A stretch of 45,250 nucleotides of DNA from Coprobacillus sp. CAG:605 (GTDB taxonomy: Bacteria > Bacillota_I > Bacilli_A > RF39 > UBA660). Location: the NCBI GenBank assembly GCA_000433255.1, contig HF998228.1, positions 1 through 45,250 on the forward strand, in the 5' to 3' direction. The notes beneath the pieces were generated by a model. It was not told where the DNA came from and did no database searches. It was given only the letters and a program-made list of their open reading frames with translations. The stretch's first letter is position 1, and the number at the start of each line of letters is the position of its first letter. This document shows positions 1-8,677 of this stretch, piece by piece. A program made the translations under genes and the position numbers.

Positions 1-1401
1 ATATCATAGATAAAATAGTTTGTGATAACGGAGCAGTTGGTACTTGGGATTACAATAATTGGCGTATATATATTGATAATGCAACTAAGAAAACAAAGTG
101 TAGTCTATTTTTTGTTACGGGTAGTTTAATTGATGTTAAGCTATACCAAGGTTTAATTCCTGTAACTTATAATTCAAGTGGGGATGTAGTTGTTGCCGAT
201 ACTAGCACTAAGTGGTATGACTATTCAAAACATGAATGGGCTAATGCTGTATTAGTTAACTGTGCTGATAGTACAATAAAATCTAAGTATTTTAATGATG
301 ATATGAGTTTAAAATCTAGTGTTGTTGGAAAGACTATTTCTATGGATGAAATACTTCAAATGTATGTTTATATTCCAAGATATAGGTATAAATTGTTTAA
401 TGCCAATAATGGAACAAGTAAGGAACATGCAATTGATATAATTTTTGAAAAAGTTAGTACTGAGAAATCTAATGGTACAGAAAATGGTGAGTGGCTTACT
501 CATCCAGCTTTTACTTTTGGTAATACGAAATTACCTGGTATATGGGTAGGCAAATTTGAAGCCTCAGGATTAACTGATAATTATCAAATTAAACCAAATC
601 AAAAGTCTATGACGCAGCTTAATCTAAGTGAGATGTTTAATACTTCTAGGACTGTAACTACCACCATGGCAAGTACTTATGAAACGAGTTCTAGTACTAG
701 TGATAGCCATATGATAAAAAAACATTGAGTGGGGTGCAATTGCATTTTTAACCAACTCAATTTATGGACGTTATAATGATGCTTCAACTTGTATCGCATC
801 AGGTTGTGAAGTATGGATAAATAATATTAATACTGGTTATGGTAATGGTACTGCGGTTTCTGGTCAAGTACCATGGGGTCCTTCAATTACTGGATGTTCC
901 GGTTCTTCTGCAAGTGCCGCTGTGTCAAGTTCGCAAACTGCATGTGCCTCTGGATACGATTGGAAAACTAAGGGTGTCAATGCCACAACTACTGGAAATC
1001 AATATGGAATATATGACATGGCTGGCGGAGCATGGGAATATGTCATGGGTGTCCAAAAAGATTCAAGTGGCAATGTTCAAGTTGATTCATCCGGCTTTAG
1101 TATTTCAAGTCTTCCTGATAGTAAGTACTATGACCTTTACGATTATCAATCGGCCGGTAGTGTTGGATATACTAAGTACCATTTAGGCGATGCAACGAGA
1201 GAAGTTTTAAAAAATACTTCTAGTAAAGGACCAAATGCTTGGTGGAGTAATTATTCTAATAATATATGTAGTTCTTACCCTTGGGTTGGTCGTGGTGGCC
1301 ATTATAATGGTGTATCGGACGTTGGTGTTTTCCACTTCGGCCTTCATAATGGTTTGAGCATTCCTTATCATTCGTTCCGCTCAGTAATAACTGCACCATA
1401 A
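1..1401 (+). pseudogene. FGE-sulfatase (SUMF1)-like surface protein, 5'-truncated by the window and frameshifted
   Basis: The reading frame is open from base 3, so the true start lies outside the window. It runs to a TGA at 726-728. The same protein resumes in the +1 frame and continues to TAA at 1399-1401. The break is in a run of seven A bases at 714-720; removing one A joins SHMIK directly to NIEWGAIAFL, which is the usual FGE-sulfatase wording. Later landmarks of the fold are YDMAGGAWEYV, WVGRGGHY and the terminal FRSV, close to the family's DMAGNVWEW, RGGSW and GFR. In the family this C-type-lectin-like fold either makes formylglycine or acts as a binding domain; the upstream part (residues before about 100) looks like an extracellular module. 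A catalytic role is not supported by anything visible. Whether the gene is dead, phase variable or mis-assembled cannot be told from one sequence. Confidence 0.7.
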
Positions 1402-1410
1402 TAAAACAAG

Positions 1411-1439
1411 GAACTTTCTTCTTACTTGAAAGTTCTTTT
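1411..1439 (+). terminator. Rho-independent terminator after the SUMF1-like gene
   Basis: An 8-bp perfect stem, GAACTTTC (1411-1418) with GAAAGTTC (1428-1435), is followed by TTTTA. It sits ten bases after the stop codon. Confidence 0.8.
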
Positions 1440-1455
1440 AATATCTAAAAGTACT

Positions 1456-1484
1456 AAAAAAGACAACACCCATAACAGGCATTG
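1456..1484 (-). terminator. Probable terminator of pyk
   Basis: On the minus strand CAATGCCT (1484-1477) can pair with GGGTGTTG (1471-1464), using G-T wobbles, followed shortly by six T bases (1461-1456). It lies just after the pyk stop. The stem is imperfect, so this is moderate. Confidence 0.5.
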
Positions 1485-1500
1485 CCTAATTTAATATAAA

Positions 1501-2901
1501 CTAAATTTCTTGAATCTTTAAGAAGTTAGTATGAGCATCCTTAGGGAAACCACCAACAACAGCAACTAAATCACCATATTTTAAATCTAACATAGCTTTA
1601 GCTTGTTTAACACCTTCTAAAACAATACTATCAGTATCATTAGAAACAGGAACAATCTTTGGATAAACTCCCCATTTAAGTGCTAGAGAACGAGCAACCT
1701 TTTCACTAGTTACAGTAGCAACTATTAACGCATTAGGTCTTAATGAAGAAATATCTAAAGCTGTCTTACCAGTTAAAGAGTTAGCTACAATAGCCTTAAT
1801 AGGTAATTCTAAAGTTGCATCAACAGCACACTTAGCAATTGTATTATGAATTGCTGTACCAAGTAACTTATAATCTTCTAAATTATATTTAGTCATCTTT
1901 TCTGCATTAACAGCAATCTTAGCCATATACTGAATAGTCTCTACTGGATACTTACCCATAGTAGTTTCATCACTAGTCATAACTGCATCACAACCAGCTA
2001 AAACAGCATTAGCAACATCATTAACCTCTGCATTAGTAGGACGAATACTTTCCTTCATTGAAGTCATCATTTGTGTAGCCATAATAACCCCTTTACCATT
2101 AGCATGACACATATTAATCATCTTTTGTTGATATAAAGGTAAATTTTCTAAACCAGTTTCAATACCTAAATCTCCACGAGCAACCATAATATAATCAGAT
2201 ACATCAACGATTTCTTGTAAATTATCAATAGCGTATTGAGTTTCAACCTTAGAAATAATAATCATATCAGGTCTACCATATTCTTTGCATAATGCTTTAA
2301 CATCTAAAACGTCTTGTGCGCAGTTAACAAATGAAACTGCTAAATAATCACCATCATGTTCACAAGCATATTTAATATCTTCTTTATCTACATCAGAGAT
2401 AAATGGAACATTAAGTTTAACCCCTGGAATACAAACTCCACGACGAGACTTAATAACCCCACCATTAATGATTTCACAAGTTAAACCATCATCTTCTTTA
2501 GAAACAACAACTAACTTATAAAAACCATCATCTAAAAGTATAGCTTGACCAACTTCTAAATCTTTTAAAATTCCTTTATAGTTAAAAGATATCTTTTCTG
2601 CTGTACCTAAAACATCTTCCTCTACAATACGAATCTTATTACCCTTAACAAGTTCAATCTTATCTTGTTCAAAAGTACAAGTTCTTAAATCAGGTCCTTT
2701 AGTATCATATAAAGTAGCAATATTAGCTCCTAATTCTTCATTAGCACGTTTAATTAAAGATTCATCTAACGCTCTTTCTTCTAAAGTAGCATGTGAAAAA
2801 TTAATACGAGCAACATTCATACCAGCTTCTACAATACCTTTAAAGTTTTCCCAAACTTGTGTAGAAGGACCAATACTACAAATAATCTTTGTTTTTTTCA
2901 T
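1501..2901 (-). CDS. pyk: Pyruvate kinase
   Basis: The product converts phosphoenolpyruvate and ADP to pyruvate and ATP, the last step of glycolysis, in the cytoplasm. It opens with KTKIICSIGPS and has the NFSHAT motif, the active-site segment SKVET, the Mg/K-binding stretch ARGDLGIE and ATQMMTSM followed by RPTNAEVNDVANAVLAG. At 466 residues it has the minimal bacterial architecture (TIM barrel with inserted B domain, then the C domain) and lacks the extra C-terminal PEP-utiliser-like domain of Bacillus enzymes. The ATG is preceded by AAAGGAAGT at good spacing. It stands 94 bases downstream of the tetR-type gene on the same strand and may be partly co-transcribed with it. Confidence 0.97.
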   Translation of the reverse strand: MKKTKIICSIGPSTQVWENFKGIVEAGMNVARINFSHATLEERALDESLIKRANEELGANIATLYDTKGPDLRTCTFEQDKIELVKGNKIRIVEEDVLGTAEKISFNYKGILKDLEVGQAILLDDGFYKLVVVSKEDDGLTCEIINGGVIKSRRGVCIPGVKLNVPFISDVDKEDIKYACEHDGDYLAVSFVNCAQDVLDVKALCKEYGRPDMIIISKVETQYAIDNLQEIVDVSDYIMVARGDLGIETGLENLPLYQQKMINMCHANGKGVIMATQMMTSMKESIRPTNAEVNDVANAVLAGCDAVMTSDETTMGKYPVETIQYMAKIAVNAEKMTKYNLEDYKLLGTAIHNTIAKCAVDATLELPIKAIVANSLTGKTALDISSLRPNALIVATVTSEKVARSLALKWGVYPKIVPVSNDTDSIVLEGVKQAKAMLDLKYGDLVAVVGGFPKDAHTNFLKIQEI

Positions 2902-2995
2902 AAAATACTTCCTTTCTAAAGCATGTTAATCTTACCACAAAATCACAAAAAAATCTATATTTCTCTACGATAAACTACTAATTTTAGCAAAGTTT

Positions 2996-3544
2996 CTAAT
3001 CGATAAATCTCTTAACCATATTTTTAATAAATATTTCGACATCATCCAAGGTACAATCTAACTTACCCATAAAATATTTAACAAACAAATTAACACACCC
3101 CAAAGTAAAAAAGTTAATTTCCAACGTTTTATTCTTAGAATTTCGAAAAACATTTAATTCTTTTAATCTTTTAATAATTATATTACTTAGTTTTTCCACA
3201 AAGAGTAGGGGTTCTCTTGTTTTAAGAATCGTCTTATACAACTCTTCATTTTCTTTTAAGTTCTTTATTACCTTATGAATATATTTATCTAAGTCATCAA
3301 TGGTCTTTATATCACTATCATCTATGGCAATTAGCTCTAATGTCTCGTCTTGTAGTTCCTTAGCAATATCATATATTGATTCATAATGCGTATAAAATGT
3401 TGACCTACTAATATCGGCTTTCTTTACTAGTTTCGTTACACTAATATTAGCTAAACTTCCGTCCTCCTTTAAACTTTCTACAAAAGCATTCCTTATTTTT
3501 TCTTTAGTCTTTATTGACGAACAATTTTTATTCTTTACCTTCAT
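2996..3544 (-). CDS. TetR/AcrR-family transcriptional regulator
   Basis: This is a 182-residue DNA-binding repressor type. The N-terminal helix-turn-helix is clear: TKEKIRNAFVESL, then ISVTKLVKKADISRSTFYTHY at about residues 35-60, ending in the typical F-Y-x-H-Y recognition segment. The remainder is helical and ligand-binding in type, ending FIKNMVKRFID. The ATG is served by GAGGG a few bases upstream. The gene is divergent from the MMPL exporter across a 163-base gap containing repeated TGTCA words, so the simplest inference is that it controls the exporter and itself. The ligand cannot be guessed. Confidence 0.92.
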   Translation of the reverse strand: MKVKNKNCSSIKTKEKIRNAFVESLKEDGSLANISVTKLVKKADISRSTFYTHYESIYDIAKELQDETLELIAIDDSDIKTIDDLDKYIHKVIKNLKENEELYKTILKTREPLLFVEKLSNIIIKRLKELNVFRNSKNKTLEINFFTLGCVNLFVKYFMGKLDCTLDDVEIFIKNMVKRFID

Positions 3545-3567
3545 ATTTTTCCCTCTAATCTTCTAAA

Positions 3568-3618
3568 ATTATACCATGTCACTCGTTTAAAATGTCAACA
3601 ACTGTCAAAATTTAGACA
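3568..3618 (-). promoter_or_regulatory. tetR-type promoter with overlapping TGTCA operator repeats
   Basis: On the minus strand an extended -10, TGGTATAAT (TATAAT at 3573-3568), lies 19 bases from TTGACA (3598-3593). On the plus strand TGTCA occurs at 3577, 3593 and 3603, with an inverted GACA at 3615-3618. The repeats cover the promoter, as expected for autoregulation. The operator role is inferred. Confidence 0.5.
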
Positions 3619-3636
3619 CTATCTATAAATTTGTAC

Positions 3637-3665
3637 TTTATTTTCTAAGTCTTCTAGCATATAAT
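3637..3665 (+). promoter_or_regulatory. Probable promoter of the MMPL exporter gene
   Basis: A perfect -10 TATAAT at 3660-3665 stands 17 bases after TTTATT (3637-3642). A small hairpin, CAGCT/AGCTG, follows at about 3674-3690 in the short leader before the AGAGGG ribosome site. Confidence 0.55.
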
Positions 3666-3707
3666 TGTTTGTGCAGCTAAAAAAGAGCTGGTAGAAAAGA
3701 GGGTTTT

Positions 3708-6700
3708 ATGCGTAAGATAACAGATTTTATTATTGAAAAAAGAAATTACGTTTTAACAATATTTATTATTTTATCATTATTTTGTTTATATCTATCTACC
3801 AAAGTTAATATAAACTATGATTTAACCGAATACCTACCAAGTACTTCGGAAACTAGAATAGGTATGGACATTATGAACGAAGAGTTTGGTTCTCTTCCAA
3901 CTAGTAGTCTTAATGTTATGTTTAAAGATTTATCTACTGAGGATAAGCTAAGTATCAAGGATGCTTTATCTAACATTGACGGGGTATCTTCTGTAAGTTA
4001 TGACACCACTAATACCTATAATAAAGATAATTATACTTTATACCAAGTAAGTGTTTCCGGGGAAAGTGATTCTACTAACGCTGCCAATGTGTATAAAACT
4101 ATTAAAAATGATTACAAAGATTATGAAGTCTACATGTCAGGGGACGTTGCTACAAGAAATGCTCCTGTCTTAAAAGTTTCGGTAATTGCCCTTGCTATAT
4201 TCTGTGCTATGGTTATCCTTATTATTATGTGCGATAGTTACACCGAGCCATTCTTGTTTTTATTCGTAATCGGCCTTGCCGTTTTCCTAAACAAGGGTAC
4301 TAATATTATGTTTAGTAGTGTTTCTAACATTACCGTATCTATTTGTGCTATCTTGCAAATGGCTTTATCTATGGACTATTCAATCATGTTAATGAACCGT
4401 TATAACCAGGAAAAAGAAGTAACCCCTGATAAAGAACAAGCTATGAAAAATGCTTTATTCCATTCTTTTAGTTCTATTTCGAGTAGTTCTATTACGACTA
4501 TTGTTGGTTTACTTGCCTTAGTATTCATGAGTTTCACCATTGGCCGTGATTTAGGTATCGTTCTAGCTAAAGGGGTAATCTTCAGTTTAATCAGTATCTT
4601 CTTAGCCTTACCAGCACTTATCTTAATATTCGACGGGCTTATTACTAAGACCAAGAAGAAACATTTCTCACCTGATTTAACTTGGTTAGGTAACTTCAGT
4701 TTTGGTATTCGCCATATTGCAATTTTTCTATTTATTATTGTATTCGCTCTAAGTTATTTCTTAAAAGGTAATTTACAATATGAATTTACTTCCAACGAAG
4801 AAAATGAGGTTAATAAAGTATTCCAAAGTACTAACCAAATTGCTTTAATCTATCCTAGTAGTGAAGAAGACTTTGTTGCATCATACTGCCGTAGTCTAGA
4901 GGGTACTCCTAAAGTCGATCAAATCCTATGTTATGGCAACACCATTAACGAACCCTTAGAGTACGATAATCTAGTCAATAAATTTAGCGACCTAGGCCAA
5001 GATGTCGATGTTGAAGATTATATCTTAAAACTAGTATATTTTAATTACTATAATAATAAGGAAGTGACTTTAAGTTTTCATGACCTTATTACGTTCTTAG
5101 AAACTAATGTCTACAATAACCATGAGCTATCTAAGAAAATTACTCCCGAGTTAAAAGAAAACATCAATCGTTTGAAAAACTTTGCGACGACTAAAGAACT
5201 ATCCCGTCTTCGTACCTCATCTGACCTAGCATCAATTCTCGGTGTTGACGAAACCCAAGTAAAACAACTATTAATTCTTTATAATTCGTCTAACCCAACT
5301 TCGAAGATAACTCTAACTAATCTTGCTAACTTTATTAATAAGAAAGTTCTAACTAATAATACTTATAAAAACTATCTAGGTAATGACCAAAAAGCTTTAT
5401 TAAACCAAGCCAAGCCTTTCTTAGATAAGAAAAATATTACGACCAAGTATGACGCTAAGACTATTGCTAAGATGTTTGGTCTAAACGAAACCGATGTTTC
5501 AAGTCTCTTTATGTACTATGAATCTTTAAAAGATATTAATGAAACTATGACTATAGAAGAGTTCACTGACTTTACTCTTAACACTGTCTATCAAAACAAA
5601 AACTATAAATCGCTATTTGATAACGATACTCTAGCTAACTTAAAACTTCTAAGTATCTTAAGTAATAAAGAAGTAATTAATACTAAAATGGATATTCAAG
5701 GTTTATCGAAGATATTTAAACTAACTAACCAAGATATTGAAAGTATCTTAGAGTTAAAAGGTGTAACTGTTGGTGGTTATACCGTACCAGAATTAAAAGC
5801 GTTATTACTAAAATATAAAGATACTATCGAAGAACAAACCGGTCTTGATATTAACGAAATTCTTATCAAGTTAGACGAATATATTCAAAATAGCAATCTA
5901 ACCGAAGAAGATATTATCAAAATTAAAGACTTAGCAAGTATCCTAGGTATCGAAGAAGAAAAAGTAGATAAAATAATCTCTATTATTCAAAATAAAGAAA
6001 TGTTCTTAACTCCATACGAATTCGTTAACTTAGTTCTTGAAAATAAAGAAAACGCTATTCTAAGTAAGATATTAAATGACGATATCATTAACTACCTAGA
6101 ACTTGCTCAAAATATCATGCAAAGTACTAACAATAACACTAAATACACTTACCAAGAACTATCTAAGTTAATAAATACTGACGAATCCTTGTTAAAACAA
6201 ATCTATACTTTATATCATGTTATGAATACTACTACTAAACTAACTCCAAGCGAGTTTGCTAAGTTCTTATTAGCACATCAAAACGACACTATATTAAAAG
6301 ACTCTCTAGATAAAGAATCACTATCTAAATTAGAACTAGTCAACAAAGTAATGGATTCTGTAATAAATAATACATCGTATACTTACCAAGAAATGGCTTC
6401 TTTAATTAATGTTTCAAGTACTGACTTAAAACTATTATACTCATTGTATGAAGTCAAAAATGGTAAGAACGTAACTGTGTCTCTAGATACTTTTATAAAC
6501 TATATTTTAGAAAACGTTATTAACGACTCAAAATACTCTAGTATGTTTAATGAAGAAATTAAAACTAAGTTATCCGTTGTTAAACAAATAATTGGCGATA
6601 CCAAGAATGGTACTAAGTATAATCTATCTAATATGTATAATATCATAACTAAATTATCTAACGATGTTGAATATAATACCTTAGACTTACTATTTATCTA

Positions 6701-7532
6701 TTATGGTAGTGTCAATAATTATAATAAGAATTGGACTATGACTGTTGAAGAGTTTGTTAATTACTTAAATACCGATATCTTAAAAGATACTAAATTTAGT
6801 GAGTTCATTGATACTGATATGAAAAATAAAATTACTGATGCCAAAGGTACTATCACCGATGCTAAAGAACTTTTAGTAGGTAGCGATTATAACCGTGCGA
6901 TATTTAATACGACTTTAGATAGTGAAGGAAAAGAAACTTATAGTTTCATTGAAAATGTTAAAAACGCTATGACTGATAAAAATGCTTATGTTATTGGAGA
7001 CTCTCCAATGGCCTTAGAAATGAGCAAAACTTTCGATAACGAAATGAATCTAATAACTATTCTAACTATGATATTTATCTTTGTTGTTGTAGCATTCACT
7101 TTCAAATCAATTCTTATTCCTATAATTTTAGTCTTCTTAATTCAATGTGCTGTCTATATTACTATGGATACCTTAACATTCGCTGGTGGCTCTGTTTACT
7201 TCATTGCACTACTTATTGTTCAAAGTATCTTAATGGGTGCTACTATCGACTATGCTATTTTATATACTTCATATTATTTAGAAAGTAGAAAATCTATGGA
7301 TATTAAAGAAGCTTTAATAAACTCTTATAATAAATCAATTCATACTATCTTAACAAGTGCTTCTATCCTTATTATTGTTACATTAATAGTAGGACACTTT
7401 GCATCAAGTATTGCCTCTATGATTTGTAAGACAATCTCTATTGGAACATTCTGTTCAATGTTATTAATGTTAATAATCTTACCAAGTATGTTAGCCTGTG
7501 CTGATAAGTTAATTATTAAGAATAAGAATTAG
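3708..7532 (+). CDS. MMPL/RND-superfamily exporter with a giant repeat-containing external domain
   Basis: The product is an integral membrane transporter of 1274 residues. One N-terminal membrane segment (about 13-31) is followed by an external domain, then a cluster of membrane segments (about 150-320) carrying ALSMDYSIMLMNRYNQE, the conserved D-Y pair of MMPL proteins. The second half-repeat near the C terminus has the matching GATIDYAILYTSYY and further membrane helices to about 1265. Between the halves, residues about 433-1057 form a long hydrophilic helical region of roughly 85-95-residue repeats such as TYQELSKLINTDESLLKQIY and TYQEMASLINVSSTDLKLLY. That region makes the protein longer than the usual 700-1000 residues. 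It is divergent from a TetR-type gene, so inducible export of a lipid, peptide or toxic compound is a reasonable inference; the substrate is unknown. The start is supported by AGAGGG four bases upstream. Confidence 0.9.
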   Translation: MRKITDFIIEKRNYVLTIFIILSLFCLYLSTKVNINYDLTEYLPSTSETRIGMDIMNEEFGSLPTSSLNVMFKDLSTEDKLSIKDALSNIDGVSSVSYDTTNTYNKDNYTLYQVSVSGESDSTNAANVYKTIKNDYKDYEVYMSGDVATRNAPVLKVSVIALAIFCAMVILIIMCDSYTEPFLFLFVIGLAVFLNKGTNIMFSSVSNITVSICAILQMALSMDYSIMLMNRYNQEKEVTPDKEQAMKNALFHSFSSISSSSITTIVGLLALVFMSFTIGRDLGIVLAKGVIFSLISIFLALPALILIFDGLITKTKKKHFSPDLTWLGNFSFGIRHIAIFLFIIVFALSYFLKGNLQYEFTSNEENEVNKVFQSTNQIALIYPSSEEDFVASYCRSLEGTPKVDQILCYGNTINEPLEYDNLVNKFSDLGQDVDVEDYILKLVYFNYYNNKEVTLSFHDLITFLETNVYNNHELSKKITPELKENINRLKNFATTKELSRLRTSSDLASILGVDETQVKQLLILYNSSNPTSKITLTNLANFINKKVLTNNTYKNYLGNDQKALLNQAKPFLDKKNITTKYDAKTIAKMFGLNETDVSSLFMYYESLKDINETMTIEEFTDFTLNTVYQNKNYKSLFDNDTLANLKLLSILSNKEVINTKMDIQGLSKIFKLTNQDIESILELKGVTVGGYTVPELKALLLKYKDTIEEQTGLDINEILIKLDEYIQNSNLTEEDIIKIKDLASILGIEEEKVDKIISIIQNKEMFLTPYEFVNLVLENKENAILSKILNDDIINYLELAQNIMQSTNNNTKYTYQELSKLINTDESLLKQIYTLYHVMNTTTKLTPSEFAKFLLAHQNDTILKDSLDKESLSKLELVNKVMDSVINNTSYTYQEMASLINVSSTDLKLLYSLYEVKNGKNVTVSLDTFINYILENVINDSKYSSMFNEEIKTKLSVVKQIIGDTKNGTKYNLSNMYNIITKLSNDVEYNTLDLLFIYYGSVNNYNKNWTMTVEEFVNYLNTDILKDTKFSEFIDTDMKNKITDAKGTITDAKELLVGSDYNRAIFNTTLDSEGKETYSFIENVKNAMTDKNAYVIGDSPMALEMSKTFDNEMNLITILTMIFIFVVVAFTFKSILIPIILVFLIQCAVYITMDTLTFAGGSVYFIALLIVQSILMGATIDYAILYTSYYLESRKSMDIKEALINSYNKSIHTILTSASILIIVTLIVGHFASSIASMICKTISIGTFCSMLLMLIILPSMLACADKLIIKNKN

Positions 7533-7621
7533 TTTAATCTAAAAATGATTTTTAATAATATTTTTGATTATTATTTAGTATAAAAAATGTTATAAATGAA
7601 TATAATAAAACTACAATAGTA

Positions 7622-7650
7622 TTGACAAATAAATTGGAATTTGATACTAT
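7622..7650 (+). promoter_or_regulatory. Strong promoter of the small RNA gene
   Basis: A consensus TTGACA at 7622-7627 is followed after exactly 17 bases by TACTAT at 7645-7650. Transcription should begin near 7657. No open reading frame with a ribosome site follows. Confidence 0.65.
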
Positions 7651-7656
7651 TGTTAT

Positions 7657-7765
7657 ACCGAAGAGAAATCTTGTCAGGTCTACACGCAAGTGTTGAATGA
7701 AAATTTAATCGTATTTGTAAATACGACACCTTGTGTGGAAGCTGTCCTTTATGGACAGCTTTTTT
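7657..7765 (+). ncRNA. Candidate structured small RNA (about 109 nt) beside a DUF3800 gene
   Basis: This stretch has its own promoter and terminator and no plausible coding frame. It can form a long imperfect stem: CACGCAAGTGT (7683-7693) pairs with ACACCTTGTGTG (7726-7737) with one bulged C and one G-T pair. Inside it TCGTATT (7709-7715) pairs with AATACGA (7720-7726) around a four-base loop. The 3' end is a strong terminator hairpin. It is convergent with the DUF3800 gene and ends 33 bases from that gene's stop. From memory, several Rfam RNA families are named DUF3800-I, -II and so on because they lie next to such genes; membership of this RNA in one of them is inference. It does not match SRP RNA, tmRNA or RNase P RNA in any core motif I can recognise. 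Confidence 0.6.
7740..7765 (+). terminator. Terminator of the small RNA
   Basis: AGCTGTCC (7740-7747) pairs perfectly with GGACAGCT (7753-7760) around a five-base loop, and T bases run from 7760 to 7765. Confidence 0.9.
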
Positions 7766-7773
7766 GTCGCACT

Positions 7774-7796
7774 AAAAAAAGCTTTTTGGAAAAGCT
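7774..7796 (-). terminator. Terminator of the DUF3800 gene
   Basis: On the minus strand AGCTTTTCCAAAAAGCT (7796-7780) forms a hairpin, followed by seven T bases. It begins two bases after the stop codon. The small RNA and the DUF3800 gene therefore each end at their own hairpin. Confidence 0.75.
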
Positions 7797-7797
7797 A

Positions 7798-8535
7798 TTA
7801 TGGTAAAAATAATTTTACATCTAAATATTCTAATTTTTTTAACATTGTTAATTTATCTAAATCGGATAATATAATTCTTCTAGTTTCACCAGCTATAAAG
7901 TCTGAAGCTTGTATTGATATATGTCTATGTGATAAAACATACATTAAATCAATATTTAGTTTTGAAAAGAGAATTGGTTTATGCGTCATATTATATTCCA
8001 AATTCATCATTCCTACAGTTAGCTCTTTTTCAATATCTTTAACAAAATCTCTATTTGTATTAGTAGCTGTAGCTTGCTGATCTATTCTTATAATAAGTTT
8101 GATCGGTAAATTAGGATTAATTTTGCCATCTTTTATTAATCTATCTATTACTTTTTTTATAATAATTCTTTGAGCATAATCTCTGTATCTTCCACGAGAT
8201 TCTTTATCATCCATGATTGGCTGATTAACTCTTTTATTATCAATAATAACAGCAAAACAAGTTTCCTTTTTTATTAAGTTCCAGATCCATCTTTTGTGTT
8301 GTGGCTTTATATTGGTATCCTTAATTTCTGGACAAATATGAGAACATCTTGATATATCTGATTGGCAATATTTACATTTTATTTCTTTTAAAATGCTTTT
8401 ATATTTACGTCCAAAAATTTCTTGATCTTTTTTGCTAGTAAATACAATCCCACCATATATACAGCATTTTTCATTAGAATGCAAAACTCCAGAGTCATCC
8501 ATATTTATATAAATTTCCTGACAGTTATCTTCCAT
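7798..8535 (-). CDS. DUF3800 domain-containing protein
   Basis: This 245-residue protein has the DUF3800 landmarks: an N-terminal acidic strand IYINMDDSGVLH, then YGGIVF, a central Arg/Asp-rich helix, the strand KLIIRIDQQAT and the C-terminal HISIQASDFIAGETRR, close to the family's LQxADFIAGAI signature. The family is thought to have a nuclease-like (RNase H-type) fold with conserved acidic residues and is common in mobile or defence contexts; activity is not proven by the sequence. Unusual here is a cysteine-rich segment, CKYCQSDISRCSHIC, that could bind zinc. I chose the ATG at 8535 because AGGTG lies six bases upstream; an in-frame ATG nine codons earlier has no ribosome site. A -10 TATAAT at 8573-8568 precedes it. 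Confidence 0.8.
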   Translation of the reverse strand: MEDNCQEIYINMDDSGVLHSNEKCCIYGGIVFTSKKDQEIFGRKYKSILKEIKCKYCQSDISRCSHICPEIKDTNIKPQHKRWIWNLIKKETCFAVIIDNKRVNQPIMDDKESRGRYRDYAQRIIIKKVIDRLIKDGKINPNLPIKLIIRIDQQATATNTNRDFVKDIEKELTVGMMNLEYNMTHKPILFSKLNIDLMYVLSHRHISIQASDFIAGETRRIILSDLDKLTMLKKLEYLDVKLFLP

Positions 8536-8677
8536 TTTTTCACCTACTTTCTGTAATTTCAAAAAATATTATATCACATAATGGTGAAAAAATATATTTA
8601 ATAATAGTAAACAGTAAAAAAATAATTATTGGGAAAATATGTCTAAGTATGATAATATATATATGGAGGTAATAAGA

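Noticed and set aside
709..728. Programmed -1 frameshift at A AAA AAC
   Set aside because: The downstream frame is +1 (one A to be skipped), not -1, and no stimulatory structure follows; an extra A is simpler.
7657..7765. SRP (4.5S-type) RNA
   Set aside because: GTCAGGTC and GGAAGC occur, but about 60 bases apart and not in the SRP hairpin arrangement with its GGAA tetraloop; the fold is different.
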